Both the position numbers and the translations under genes were made by a program. DNA of 64,000 nt from Pseudomonas sp. BGI-2 (GTDB taxonomy: Bacteria > Pseudomonadota > Gammaproteobacteria > Pseudomonadales > Pseudomonadaceae), in NCBI RefSeq assembly GCF_004310295.1, contig NZ_SISB01000018.1:50337-114336 (forward strand). The letters are read 5' to 3'. The notes below the pieces were generated by a model. The model was not told the DNA's origin. It saw only the letters and a list, made by a program, of their open reading frames with translations, and made no database searches. Below are positions 1 to 7,988 of the stretch, one piece after another. The first letter of the stretch is position 1. Each line of letters opens with the position of its first letter.

Positions 1-1334
1 ATTACGAATTCCGCCTCGTACGCGAAGCCCTCGCCGAACGCGAAGTGTTGCTGGCCAAGGCGCCGCACATCGTCAAGCAAATGCGCTTCGTGTTGCCGCA
101 CCGTCCGCACCTGCGTCCAGCGTGGATGATTCGCGCCGGCCTGTTCCTGTATGACAACCTCGGCAAGCGGGAAAAACTCGAAGGTTCGAGAAGCCTGAAG
201 TTCGGTCCGGACAGCCCGCTGAAAAGCGAAATCACCAAAGGCTTCGAATACTCCGATTGCTGGGTCGACGACGCGCGCCTGGTGGTGCTGAACGCCATGG
301 CCGCCCGCGAGAAAGGCGCCCACGTCCACACCCAGACCCGTTGCGTCAGCGCCCGTCGCACCAAGGGCCTGTGGCATCTGCACCTGGAACGCGCCGATGG
401 CAGCCTGTTTTCGATTCGCGCCAAGGCTCTGGTGAACGCTGCCGGCCCGTGGGTCGCCAAGTTCATTCGTGACGACCTGAAGATGGAATCGCCGTACGGC
501 ATTCGCCTGATCCAGGGCAGCCACCTGATCGTGCCGAAACTGTATGAAGGCGAACACGCGCACATTCTGCAAAACGAAGATCAGCGCATCGTGTTCACCA
601 TTCCGTACCTGAACCACTTCACCCTGATCGGCACCACCGACCGTGAATACACCGGCGACCCGGCCAAAGTGGCGATTACCGAAGGCGAAACCGATTACCT
701 GCTCAAAGTGGTCAACGCCCACTTCAAGAAGCAGATCAGCCGCGACGATATCCTGCACAGCTATTCCGGTGTTCGTCCGCTGTGCAACGACGAATCCGAC
801 AACCCGTCGGCCGTCACCCGCGACTACACCCTGGCGCTCTCGGGCACTGGCGAAGAAGCGCCGTTGCTGTCGGTGTTCGGCGGCAAGCTGACCACCTACC
901 GCAAACTGGCCGAGTCGGCGCTGGCACAACTGGCGCCGTACTTCACGCACATCAAGCCAACCTGGACCGCTAGCGCGACATTGCCGGGCGGTGAAGACAT
1001 GACCACCCCGCAGGCGTTGAGCTCGCTGATTCGCGACAAGTTCGACTGGGTCCCGACTGAAATTTCTCGCCGCTGGGCAACCACTTATGGCAGCCGCACC
1101 TGGCGCATGCTGGAAGGCGTGCAGAACCTCAGCGACCTGGGCGAACACATCGGCGGCGGTCTCTATACCCGCGAAGTCGATTACCTGTGCAGCGAAGAGT
1201 GGGCGACCACCGCCCATGACATTCTGTGGCGTCGCAGCAAGCTGGGCTTGTTCACCACCCCCGCCGAACAGCAGAAACTGGCGGATTACCTGAGCAAGGT
1301 CGAGCAGAACCGCAGCAAGATCGAAGCGGCCTGA
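1..1334 (+). CDS. glpD: Aerobic glycerol-3-phosphate dehydrogenase, 3' part
   Basis: The reading frame is open from the left edge (first full codon at base 3) to TGA at 1332-1334, giving 443 residues; the family is about 510 residues, so roughly 70 N-terminal residues, including the FAD-binding GxGxxG, lie outside the window. The protein oxidises sn-glycerol 3-phosphate to dihydroxyacetone phosphate at the inner membrane and passes electrons to quinone. Visible support: the middle FAD-oxidoreductase region with NAAGPWV, GSHLIVP and GTTDREYTGDP, the GVRPL motif and GGKLTTYR near the end of the catalytic domain, then the C-terminal alpha-glycerophosphate oxidase domain. A GTG at 45 is internal, not the start. 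It ends in a strong terminator. Confidence 0.96.
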   Translation, partial: YEFRLVREALAEREVLLAKAPHIVKQMRFVLPHRPHLRPAWMIRAGLFLYDNLGKREKLEGSRSLKFGPDSPLKSEITKGFEYSDCWVDDARLVVLNAMAAREKGAHVHTQTRCVSARRTKGLWHLHLERADGSLFSIRAKALVNAAGPWVAKFIRDDLKMESPYGIRLIQGSHLIVPKLYEGEHAHILQNEDQRIVFTIPYLNHFTLIGTTDREYTGDPAKVAITEGETDYLLKVVNAHFKKQISRDDILHSYSGVRPLCNDESDNPSAVTRDYTLALSGTGEEAPLLSVFGGKLTTYRKLAESALAQLAPYFTHIKPTWTASATLPGGEDMTTPQALSSLIRDKFDWVPTEISRRWATTYGSRTWRMLEGVQNLSDLGEHIGGGLYTREVDYLCSEEWATTAHDILWRRSKLGLFTTPAEQQKLADYLSKVEQNRSKIEAA

Positions 1335-1353
1335 TCGCCTATTCGTTTAAACG

Positions 1354-1388
1354 AAAGCCCCTGAATCTCACGATTCAGGGGCTTTTTT
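1354..1388 (+). terminator. Rho-independent terminator of glpD
   Basis: An AAGCCCCTGAATC arm and a GATTCAGGGGCTT arm form a near-perfect stem with a very short loop, followed by a run of T. It sits 20 bases past the glpD stop. The LysR gene ends at 1397 from the other side, so the stem may serve both directions. Confidence 0.9.
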
Positions 1389-1396
1389 ACAGGTAT

Positions 1397-2299
1397 TTAC
1401 TGCGCCAGATGCAGCAGCAGGAAATCAATGAACGCCCTCGATTTGTGGGGCAGATGCGGGCTGTTGGGGAACACCACGTTGACGGACTGCGAGGGCAGCG
1501 AATAGTCGGGCAACAGGCGGATCAGCCGCTCGCTGGCGATGTCGTCCTTGACCACCCACGCGGGCAGCACCGAAACGCCCAGCGACGACAACGTCATGGA
1601 GCGGATGGCCGTGGAAGAGTTGGATTCATACTGATTGATCCCGTTGATCTCGACAGTCCCCAATTGTGGATGGCGCAACGTCCACTGGGTCGGTGCCTGC
1701 AAGTTGCTGTTGGCAATCCACGGCAGCGAATTCAGGTCTTGAGGGTTTTGCACCGGGTGACGCGCAAGAAACGTCTCGGTAGCCACCAGGACAATTTCAT
1801 AATCCGCCAGTTTACGGCTCTTGAATGCCGAGTCCGCCAAGTTGCCTAAACGGATAACCAGGTCTAACTTTTCCGCCACCAGGTCATTGAGTGACGAGTT
1901 AAAGTTATAACAGAGTTTTATCTCCGGGTAGCGCTCTATGAATTGTGGTATCAACGGCAGAATATAAGCCTCACCGTATTCACTGGTGGAACTGAAGCGC
2001 AACTTTCCGGAGACTCGGTTATGCCCTTTTAATACATTATCAAAGGCGTTATCGATATCCGCGACAATGCCTTTGAACTCTTCATAAAAGTCCTGACCGA
2101 TTTCGGTGAGGGATATATTTCGGGTATTTCTAATCAACAGCGTCGCCGACAGCACGTCCTCCAGCGCCTTGACATGCAGGCTGGCCATGGCTTTGCTGAT
2201 GCTCAGGTAATTGGCCGCCTTGGTGTAAGAACCAAAATCAACCACAGCCAGAAATGTCTGGACCCGATTAAGATGAGTGTGCATAGCAATATGGCTCAC
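1397..2299 (-). CDS. LysR-family transcriptional regulator
   Basis: A 300-residue LysR protein: an N-terminal winged helix-turn-helix (about residues 8-65, FLAVVDFGSYTKAANYLSIS) and a C-terminal effector-binding domain with DLVIRLG and SLGVSVLPAWVV. The start is a GTG at 2299 with AGGA seven bases upstream; the ATG at 2284 has no comparable ribosome site. It is transcribed away from the MFS gene with 90 bases between, the usual arrangement for a LysR protein controlling its neighbour. The N-terminal half and the intergenic stretch are richer in A+T than the surroundings, which may mark acquired DNA. The effector is unknown. Confidence 0.88.
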   Translation of the reverse strand: MSHIAMHTHLNRVQTFLAVVDFGSYTKAANYLSISKAMASLHVKALEDVLSATLLIRNTRNISLTEIGQDFYEEFKGIVADIDNAFDNVLKGHNRVSGKLRFSSTSEYGEAYILPLIPQFIERYPEIKLCYNFNSSLNDLVAEKLDLVIRLGNLADSAFKSRKLADYEIVLVATETFLARHPVQNPQDLNSLPWIANSNLQAPTQWTLRHPQLGTVEINGINQYESNSSTAIRSMTLSSLGVSVLPAWVVKDDIASERLIRLLPDYSLPSQSVNVVFPNSPHLPHKSRAFIDFLLLHLAQ

Positions 2300-2389
2300 T
2301 GTTAAATCCTGTCAAACATTGTTTCAAGGATAGTCGTATCGACAGTTCAAGTCCACCGCCCCTATGCTTTGCGGCAAAGGGGAAACACC
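2300..2389. promoter_or_regulatory. Divergent promoter region LysR/MFS
   Basis: This 90-base A+T-rich interval must carry both promoters and a likely LysR-type operator. No canonical T-N11-A box stood out by eye. The MFS ribosome site (AAAGGGGAAA) lies just before 2390. Confidence 0.45.
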
Positions 2390-3757
2390 ATGACTTATCG
2401 CTACAAAGTTGCACTGATATTTCTGATCGGATTTTTTATAGACTGCATTAACATCTTTATGTCAGCGGTCGCATTACCGAGTATATCGGCGGCGCTGCAC
2501 GTTAGTACTTCAGACGTTGCCTGGGTGGCTAATGCTTATATTCTGGGGCTGACGCTGATCATTCCGGTCAGCACCTGGCTGGCCGGTCGTTTTGGCAGCC
2601 GGGAAATCCTCACCGCCTCGATGCTCGTGTTCACAGGTTCCGTGTGGATGTGCGGGCTGGCCAACAGTTTCAACGAGCTGGTGATCTGGCGCTTCGTCCA
2701 GGGGATTGGCGGTGGCCTGTTGATTCCAGTCGGCCAGGCGCTGACGTTCAACCTGTTCAAGGGTGAGCAGCGGGCGAAAATATCCACATTGGTCATGGCC
2801 GTTGCCCTTATAGCCCCCGCTATTTCACCGACCATCGGCGGTGTCATCGTCGACAGCAGCTCCTGGCGCTGGGTGTTCTACAGCAACATCCCGTTCTCGC
2901 TGATCGCGGCGTTGCTGTCCTGGTTCTGGATCAACGAAGCGCGGCCGACGAGTTTGCCCCGGCCCGACATCAAAGGCTTGCTGCTGGTCAGCGCGGCACT
3001 CGGCAGCCTGCTGATGGGCATGTCGTTGTACGGCGGCGATGCTCCGGCATGGGTGGCCGCCCTCTTCGTCATGGCCGGCGTTGCTTTCGTCGTGCTGTAC
3101 GGGCTGCATTACCGCACATGCAAAAACCCGATCATTGAACTGAGCCTGCTCAAAAGCAAAAAACTCAGCACCTCGATCTTTATCTATTACGCGATCCCCG
3201 GTGTGTTCACGGGGGTCAACTTGATGAGCATCTTCTTCCTGCAAAACACCCTGCACTTCAGCGCCCGCCTGACAGGGATGTTCATGATCCTCTACGCCAT
3301 CGGCGCGTTCATCGCGATGCTGATCTGTGGCCGGGTCTACAACCGGATGGGCGCAAAGCGCCTGTTTGCCCTCGGCATGCTGTTGCACAGTGCCGGCATC
3401 GCCACCCTGTTACTGGTGAACAATCCCTCAGACCTTCTGGTGATTGTCATCGCCTACAGCTTGATGGGGATTGGCGGCGGCATGGGTGCCAACACAGCAC
3501 AAACCACGTCGTTGATGGACTTCGAGGGCAGTGACACCCACAAGGCCAGTGTCATCTGGAACATCAACCGACAGATGTCATTCAGCATCGGCGCCGCCCT
3601 CTTCCTGATGGTTTTCAACCTGCTCTTGAAGCATTTCGATACCACCCAGGCCTACCACGTGACGTTCGCCATCGCCGCGCTGGTGGGCCTGTTCCCACTC
3701 TTTCAACTGAGTCAGTGGAACACTCAAAAGGACTGTCATGCACAACAAAATAGTTGA
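2390..3757 (+). CDS. MFS drug-type exporter (DHA2/EmrB-like)
   Basis: A major facilitator protein of 455 residues. ATG 2390 is preferred over 2369 because an AAAGGGG site lies just before it and the first helix starts soon after. Many hydrophobic helices are visible, with the motif A region WLAGRFGSREIL, an RFVQGIGGGLLIPVGQAL segment typical of motif C antiporters, and a SWRWVFYSNIPF stretch typical of the EmrB/QacA group. It probably exports a toxic small molecule by proton antiport, controlled by the divergent LysR protein. The downstream gene overlaps its end by 20 bases, suggesting coupled translation. The substrate cannot be told from sequence. Confidence 0.87.
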   Translation: MTYRYKVALIFLIGFFIDCINIFMSAVALPSISAALHVSTSDVAWVANAYILGLTLIIPVSTWLAGRFGSREILTASMLVFTGSVWMCGLANSFNELVIWRFVQGIGGGLLIPVGQALTFNLFKGEQRAKISTLVMAVALIAPAISPTIGGVIVDSSSWRWVFYSNIPFSLIAALLSWFWINEARPTSLPRPDIKGLLLVSAALGSLLMGMSLYGGDAPAWVAALFVMAGVAFVVLYGLHYRTCKNPIIELSLLKSKKLSTSIFIYYAIPGVFTGVNLMSIFFLQNTLHFSARLTGMFMILYAIGAFIAMLICGRVYNRMGAKRLFALGMLLHSAGIATLLLVNNPSDLLVIVIAYSLMGIGGGMGANTAQTTSLMDFEGSDTHKASVIWNINRQMSFSIGAALFLMVFNLLLKHFDTTQAYHVTFAIAALVGLFPLFQLSQWNTQKDCHAQQNS

Positions 3758-4148
3758 ACAGGCGCACCACAGCATTCATCACGTGCACGAGCTGATCCAC
3801 ACCCTGTTCACCGACGCCAACGGTAAGGGGCAGGCTGTGCTCGAGCCGCTGATGTCGGCATTCGCCGAGCACTTCACCATGGTCACCACCTCGGCCGCCA
3901 TCGTCAGCCGGGCGACGGTCGAACAGATGTTCAAGGGTGCAATCGGCGCCAAACCGGGCCTGGAAATCTTCATCAGCGACCTGCAGACGGTGTGGCAAGA
4001 AGGCGCCAGCGTGGCGATCCGCTACAAGGAAACCCATCGCCTCGACCAGCGCGAAAGCTCACGGATTTCGGTGGCGATCATTGGCCTGCATCACCACAAC
4101 GCCCAATGGATCTACCTGCATGAAACGCCGCTAAGCCAAGAAAGCTGA
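3738..4148 (+). CDS. SnoaL-like / DUF4440-type small protein
   Basis: 136 residues, starting inside the last 20 bases of the MFS gene with AAAGGA upstream, so it is translationally coupled. The pattern (helical N-terminus, AEHFTMVTTSAAIVSR, VAIRYKETHR, WIYLHETPL) suggests the nuclear transport factor 2-like cone fold of SnoaL/DUF4440 proteins, which are ligand-binding or small enzymes. It is histidine-rich (HHSIHHVHEL near the start, LHHHN near the end). The function is unknown; the coupling suggests it modifies or binds the compound exported by its partner. Confidence 0.7.
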   Translation: MHNKIVEQAHHSIHHVHELIHTLFTDANGKGQAVLEPLMSAFAEHFTMVTTSAAIVSRATVEQMFKGAIGAKPGLEIFISDLQTVWQEGASVAIRYKETHRLDQRESSRISVAIIGLHHHNAQWIYLHETPLSQES

Positions 4149-4219
4149 TTTTTGGGTGAACGACACAATCATTGTCGCTTCTATTACCTGATCAATAGCA
4201 TTAGCGGCCCCGAACACCA

Positions 4220-4233
4220 TTCGGTTTTCCGAA
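4220..4233. promoter_or_regulatory. Putative AauR operator 1
   Basis: TTCGGTTTTCCGAA, a perfect TTCGG-N4-CCGAA palindrome. From memory, this is the half-site and spacing reported for AauR in P. putida. Its centre lies about 120 bases before the sigma-54 -24 element, a normal enhancer distance. Confidence 0.82.
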
Positions 4234-4250
4234 CGCGACCTGTCGGTCAA

Positions 4251-4264
4251 TTCGGTTAACCGGA
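4251..4264. promoter_or_regulatory. Putative AauR operator 2
   Basis: TTCGGTTAACCGGA, one mismatch from TTCGG-N4-CCGAA. Its centre is 31 bases from operator 1, close to three helical turns, so two AauR dimers would sit on the same face of the DNA. Confidence 0.75.
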
Positions 4265-4341
4265 TTAACCTTCGCCAGAAACTACCACCATAAATATTTA
4301 ATACCCTTATAAATCAATAACTTGATCTATATCGCCTGGCC

Positions 4342-4357
4342 TGGCACGAGTCATGCT
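4342..4357 (+). promoter_or_regulatory. Sigma-54 (RpoN) promoter of aatJ
   Basis: TGGCACGagtcATGCT matches the sigma-54 consensus, with GG (4343-4344) and GC (4355-4356) separated by exactly ten bases. Transcription should begin near 4368. It fits control by AauR, encoded downstream, which is an NtrC-class activator. Confidence 0.88.
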
Positions 4358-4472
4358 CTACACTCTTGGACGAATGTCTGATGCAACCACACTTCAGGAG
4401 CCGTCAGGCATTCGAAGCACAAAAGGGCCGATGAACTGGCTCCATAAAAAAAACAATGTCGAGGAAAATTTG

Positions 4473-5387
4473 ATGCGCATCGTTCCCCATATCCTGGGCG
4501 CAGCCATTGCTGCCGCTCTGATTAGCACTCCAGTTTTCGCTGCCGAGCTCACCGGCACACTGAAGAAGATCAAAGAGTCCGGCACCATCACCCTCGGGCA
4601 TCGTGACGCTTCCATTCCGTTTTCCTATATCGCGGACGCTTCCGGCAAACCGGTTGGCTACTCCCACGATATCCAGCTGAAAATCGTCGAAGCCATCAAG
4701 AAAGACCTGGACATGCCGAACCTCCAGGTCAAATACAACCTCGTAACCTCGCAAACCCGTATCCCGCTGGTGCAAAACGGCACCGTGGACGTCGAGTGCG
4801 GCTCCACCACCAACAACGTGGAACGTCAGCAGCAAGTTGACTTCTCCGTCGGCATCTTCGAAATCGGTACGCGTCTTCTCTCCAAGAAAGACTCAACGTA
4901 CAAGAATTTCGACGACCTGAAAGGCAAGAACGTCGTGACCACCGCGGGTACCACGTCCGAGCGCATCCTCAAGTCGATGAACGCCGACAAGCAGATGGGC
5001 ATGAACGTCATCTCCGCCAAAGACCACGGCGAATCCTTCCAGATGCTGGAATCGGGCCGTGCCGTCGCATTCATGATGGACGACGCGCTGCTGGCCGGTG
5101 AAGCGGCCAAAGCCAAGAAGGCGAGTGACTGGGAAGTGACCGGTGACCCGCAGTCCTACGAAATCTATGGCTGCATGGTTCGCAAGGGCGACGCACCGTT
5201 CAAGAAAGCCGTGGACGACGCGATTGTTGCGACCTACAAGTCGGGCGAGATCAACGAAATCTACAAAAAATGGTTCATGTCGCCAATCCCGCCAAAAAAC
5301 CTGAACCTGAACTTCCCGATGAGCGACGAGCTCAAGGCCCTGATCGCCAATCCGACCGATAAAGCGGCTGACGACAAGAAATCCTGA
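4473..5387 (+). CDS. aatJ: Acidic amino acid ABC transporter, periplasmic binding protein
   Basis: 304 residues. ATG 4473 is chosen because GAGGA lies before it and a Sec signal peptide follows at once (MRIVPHILGAAIAAALISTPVFA, cleavage after about residue 23-24). The mature part is a solute-binding protein of the glutamate/aspartate GltI type, with LGHRDASIPFSY, ECGSTTNN and MMDDALLAGEAA regions. It captures glutamate, aspartate and probably their amides in the periplasm and hands them to AatQM. It is first in the operon and is followed by a strong hairpin before aatQ, which may protect its mRNA and raise its dose over the membrane subunits. An upstream in-frame start (4353) lies within the promoter and is rejected. 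Confidence 0.94.
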   Translation: MRIVPHILGAAIAAALISTPVFAAELTGTLKKIKESGTITLGHRDASIPFSYIADASGKPVGYSHDIQLKIVEAIKKDLDMPNLQVKYNLVTSQTRIPLVQNGTVDVECGSTTNNVERQQQVDFSVGIFEIGTRLLSKKDSTYKNFDDLKGKNVVTTAGTTSERILKSMNADKQMGMNVISAKDHGESFQMLESGRAVAFMMDDALLAGEAAKAKKASDWEVTGDPQSYEIYGCMVRKGDAPFKKAVDDAIVATYKSGEINEIYKKWFMSPIPPKNLNLNFPMSDELKALIANPTDKAADDKKS

Positions 5388-5404
5388 TTTCTGACTAACC
5401 TTAT

Positions 5405-5434
5405 CTCCTGAAAGGGCCGCTGCCCTTTCAGGAG
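5405..5434 (+). other. Perfect 13-bp hairpin between aatJ and aatQ
   Basis: CTCCTGAAAGGGC pairs perfectly with GCCCTTTCAGGAG around a four-base loop, 18 bases after the aatJ stop. There is no T run after it, so it is better read as an mRNA stabiliser or partial terminator than as a full terminator. It is in the typical place for raising binding-protein yield over permease subunits. Confidence 0.85.
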
Positions 5435-5580
5435 GTAGTCACTCCCTGCTGGCATTTTTGGAAACACTCGAACCGGTGGCTGTCGAGCCGCTCGTGTGTG
5501 CCTGATCAACAAGATCAGGGCGGGAACGGAGCTTCCCCAGGCGGGCACTTGTACATCGATCGATCTGAGGGGAGACCCTA

Positions 5581-6327
5581 ATGAATTACAACTGGGACTG
5601 GGGCGTGTTCTTCAAGTCCACCGGCGTGGGCAGCGAGATTTATCTCGACTGGTACCTCACCGGTTTGGGCTGGACCATCGCCATCGCCATCGTGGCCTGG
5701 ATCATCGCGCTGACGCTGGGCTCGATCCTGGGCGTCATGCGCACCGTGCCGAATCGCATCGTATCGGGCATCGCGACCTGCTACGTCGAACTCTTCCGTA
5801 ATGTGCCGCTGCTGGTTCAGCTGTTCATCTGGTACTTCCTGGTACCCGATCTGCTGCCACAAAACCTGCAGGACTGGTACAAACAGGACCTGAACCCGAC
5901 CACCTCGGCGTTCCTCAGCGTTGTTGTCTGCCTGGGCCTGTTCACCACCGCCCGCGTTTGCGAACAAGTGCGCACCGGCATTCAGGCGCTGCCCAAAGGC
6001 CAGGAAGCTGCCGCTCGCGCCATGGGCTTCAAGCTGCCACAGATCTACTGGAACGTGCTGCTGCCCCAGGCCTACCGGATCATCATTCCGCCGCTCACCT
6101 CGGAATTCTTGAACGTGTTCAAGAACACCTCCGTCGCCTCGCTGATCGGCCTGATGGAATTGCTCGCACAGACCAAACAGACCGCCGAGTTTTCCGCGAA
6201 CCTGTTCGAAGCTTTCACCCTGGCGACGCTGATCTACTTCACCCTGAACATGAGCCTGATGCTGCTGATGCGTGGGGTCGAGAAGAAAGTCGCCGTACCG
6301 GGCCTGATCTCCGTAGGGGGTAAATGA
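5581..6327 (+). CDS. aatQ: Acidic amino acid ABC transporter permease 1
   Basis: 248 residues, an inner-membrane subunit of the GltJ/HisQ class. Several hydrophobic helices and the EAA loop (GIQALPKGQEAAARAMGFKLPQIYWNVLLPQAYRIIIPPLTSEFLNVFKNTS) that docks on the ATPase are visible. Its ribosome site GGGGAG lies just before ATG 5581. The gap from aatJ is 193 bases; it overlaps aatM by four bases (ATGA). Together with AatM it forms the translocation channel. Confidence 0.93.
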   Translation: MNYNWDWGVFFKSTGVGSEIYLDWYLTGLGWTIAIAIVAWIIALTLGSILGVMRTVPNRIVSGIATCYVELFRNVPLLVQLFIWYFLVPDLLPQNLQDWYKQDLNPTTSAFLSVVVCLGLFTTARVCEQVRTGIQALPKGQEAAARAMGFKLPQIYWNVLLPQAYRIIIPPLTSEFLNVFKNTSVASLIGLMELLAQTKQTAEFSANLFEAFTLATLIYFTLNMSLMLLMRGVEKKVAVPGLISVGGK

Positions 6328-6998
6328 TGGAATTCGACTTCTCGGGCATCATCCCGTCCCTGCCGGGTTTGTGGAACGGCATGGTCATGACCCTGCAATT
6401 GATGGCGCTGGGCGTCGTCGGCGGGATCATCCTCGGCACCCTCCTGGCGCTGATGCGCCTGTCCCACAGCAAGCTGCTGTCGAACATCGCCGGTGCCTAC
6501 GTCAACTACTTCCGTTCAATCCCGTTGCTGCTGGTCATCACCTGGTTCTACCTGGCGGTGCCGTTCGTGCTGCGCTGGATCACCGGCGAAGACACCCCGA
6601 TCGGCGCGTTCGCCTCCTGCATCGTGGCCTTCATGATGTTCGAAGCGGCGTACTTCTGCGAAATCGTCCGGGCCGGTGTGCAGTCGATCCCCAAGGGTCA
6701 GATGGGTGCCGCGCAAGCGCTGGGCATGAGCTATGGCCAGATGATGCGTTTGATCATCCTGCCGCAAGCGTTCCGCAAGATGACCCCGCTGTTGCTGCAA
6801 CAGAGCATCATCCTGTTTCAGGACACTTCGCTGGTCTACGCGGTCGGCCTGGTGGACTTCCTCAATGCCTCGCGTGCCAGTGGCGACATCATCGGTCGCT
6901 CCAATGAGTTCCTGATCTTCGCAGGTCTCGTGTACTTCACAATCAGCTTTGCCGCCTCGCTGCTGGTCAAGCGTCTGCAAAAAAGGTTTGCCGTATGA
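6324..6998 (+). CDS. aatM: Acidic amino acid ABC transporter permease 2
   Basis: 224 residues, of the GltK class. It has five or so membrane helices and an EAA loop ([45 protein letters not shown]). Two ATG codons in tandem (6324 and 6327) can both be used with the upstream GTAGGGGG site; the first overlaps the aatQ stop by four bases. It ends in a four-base overlap with aatP, so the three downstream genes are translationally coupled. Confidence 0.93.
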   Translation: MMEFDFSGIIPSLPGLWNGMVMTLQLMALGVVGGIILGTLLALMRLSHSKLLSNIAGAYVNYFRSIPLLLVITWFYLAVPFVLRWITGEDTPIGAFASCIVAFMMFEAAYFCEIVRAGVQSIPKGQMGAAQALGMSYGQMMRLIILPQAFRKMTPLLLQQSIILFQDTSLVYAVGLVDFLNASRASGDIIGRSNEFLIFAGLVYFTISFAASLLVKRLQKRFAV

Positions 6999-7729
6999 TC
7001 TCTATCAAGAATGTCAACAAGTGGTATGGCGACTTCCAGGTACTGACTGACTGCAGCACCGAGGTCAAAAAAGGCGAAGTGATCGTGGTGTGCGGGCCGT
7101 CCGGCTCCGGCAAATCCACCCTGATCAAATGCGTCAACGCACTGGAACCGTTCCAGAAAGGCGACGTGGTGGTCGATGGCACGTCCATCGCCGACCCGAA
7201 GACCAACCTGCCGAAACTGCGCTCGCGCGTCGGCATGGTGTTCCAGCATTTCGAACTGTTCCCGCACCTGACCATCACCGAAAACCTGACCATCGCGCAG
7301 ATCAAGGTGTTGGGCCGCAGCAAGGAAGAAGCCACCAAGAAAGGCCTGCAACTGCTTGAGCGCGTCGGCCTGTCGGCTCACGCCCACAAGCACCCGGGCC
7401 AGCTCTCCGGTGGCCAGCAACAGCGTGTGGCAATTGCCCGTGCGCTGGCGATGGACCCGATCGTCATGTTGTTCGACGAACCGACCTCGGCGCTGGACCC
7501 TGAAATGGTCAACGAAGTGCTCGACGTGATGGTGCAACTGGCCCACGAAGGCATGACCATGATGTGCGTGACCCACGAAATGGGCTTTGCCCGCAAAGTG
7601 GCGGACCGTGTGATCTTCATGGACCAGGGCAAGATCATCGAAGACTGCAAGAAAGAAGAGTTCTTCGGCGACATCACCCACCGCGCCGAGCGTACACAGC
7701 ATTTCCTTAACAAGATTCTGCAGCACTAA
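6995..7729 (+). CDS. aatP: Acidic amino acid ABC transporter ATP-binding protein
   Basis: 244 residues with all ABC motifs: Walker [11 protein letters not shown]-loop [12 protein letters not shown], signature [15 protein letters not shown], Walker [15 protein letters not shown] and the switch histidine in VTHEM. It belongs to the GltL/HisP polar amino acid class and energises AatQM on the cytoplasmic face. It starts within the last four bases of aatM and is followed by a terminator. Confidence 0.95.
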   Translation: MISIKNVNKWYGDFQVLTDCSTEVKKGEVIVVCGPSGSGKSTLIKCVNALEPFQKGDVVVDGTSIADPKTNLPKLRSRVGMVFQHFELFPHLTITENLTIAQIKVLGRSKEEATKKGLQLLERVGLSAHAHKHPGQLSGGQQQRVAIARALAMDPIVMLFDEPTSALDPEMVNEVLDVMVQLAHEGMTMMCVTHEMGFARKVADRVIFMDQGKIIEDCKKEEFFGDITHRAERTQHFLNKILQH

Positions 7730-7735
7730 GAAAAA

Positions 7736-7768
7736 CACCGCTCCCCAAATGTGGGAGCGGGCTTTTGT
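7736..7768 (+). terminator. Terminator of aatJQMP
   Basis: CCGCTCCC and GGGAGCGG form an 8-bp stem with a seven-base loop, followed by GCTTTT, six bases after the aatP stop. Confidence 0.75.
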
Positions 7769-7782
7769 GGTGAGGTGGTTTT

Positions 7783-7900
7783 GTGGCGAGGGGATTTATC
7801 CCCGTTCGGCTGCGCAGCAGTCGTCAACCCATCGCATGCGGTTTAACTATGAAATGCTGGGGCCGCTTCGCAGCCCAACGGGGATAAATCCCCTCGCCAC
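7783..7900. repeat. REP pair, GTGGCGAGGGGATTTATCCCC family (copy 1)
   Basis: Two REP units in inverted orientation. The left arm begins GTGGCGAGGGGATTTATCCC and continues CGTTCGGCTGCGCAGCAGTCGT; the right arm is its complement GGCCGCTTCGCAGCCCAACGGGGATAAATCCCCTCGCCAC, with about 35 unmatched bases between. The same family recurs at 29968, 40570, 41364 and 57730. Confidence 0.9.
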
Positions 7901-7988
7901 AGAAACCCACTCACCGCCCTAGCCAGCTCCCACAAGGGGCCGGCGGCGATATGGAGATTTGTGTTGTGGTTGACCCAAGGCATCTGTG

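Larger units (their letters stand above)
4149..4472 (+). promoter_or_regulatory. Control region of the aatJQMP operon
   Basis: This 324-base non-coding interval holds two inverted repeats of the AauR type, an A+T-rich spacer (about 4270-4330, suitable for looping), a sigma-54 promoter and a leader of about 105 bases ending in the ribosome site GAGGA before ATG 4473. Each element is listed separately. This is the layout expected for enhancer-dependent transcription. Confidence 0.85.

Noticed and set aside
7783..7900. CRISPR-like repeated sequences in intergenic regions
   Set aside because: The repeats are inverted pairs dispersed singly between genes, without regular spacers or cas genes; they are REP/REPIN elements.
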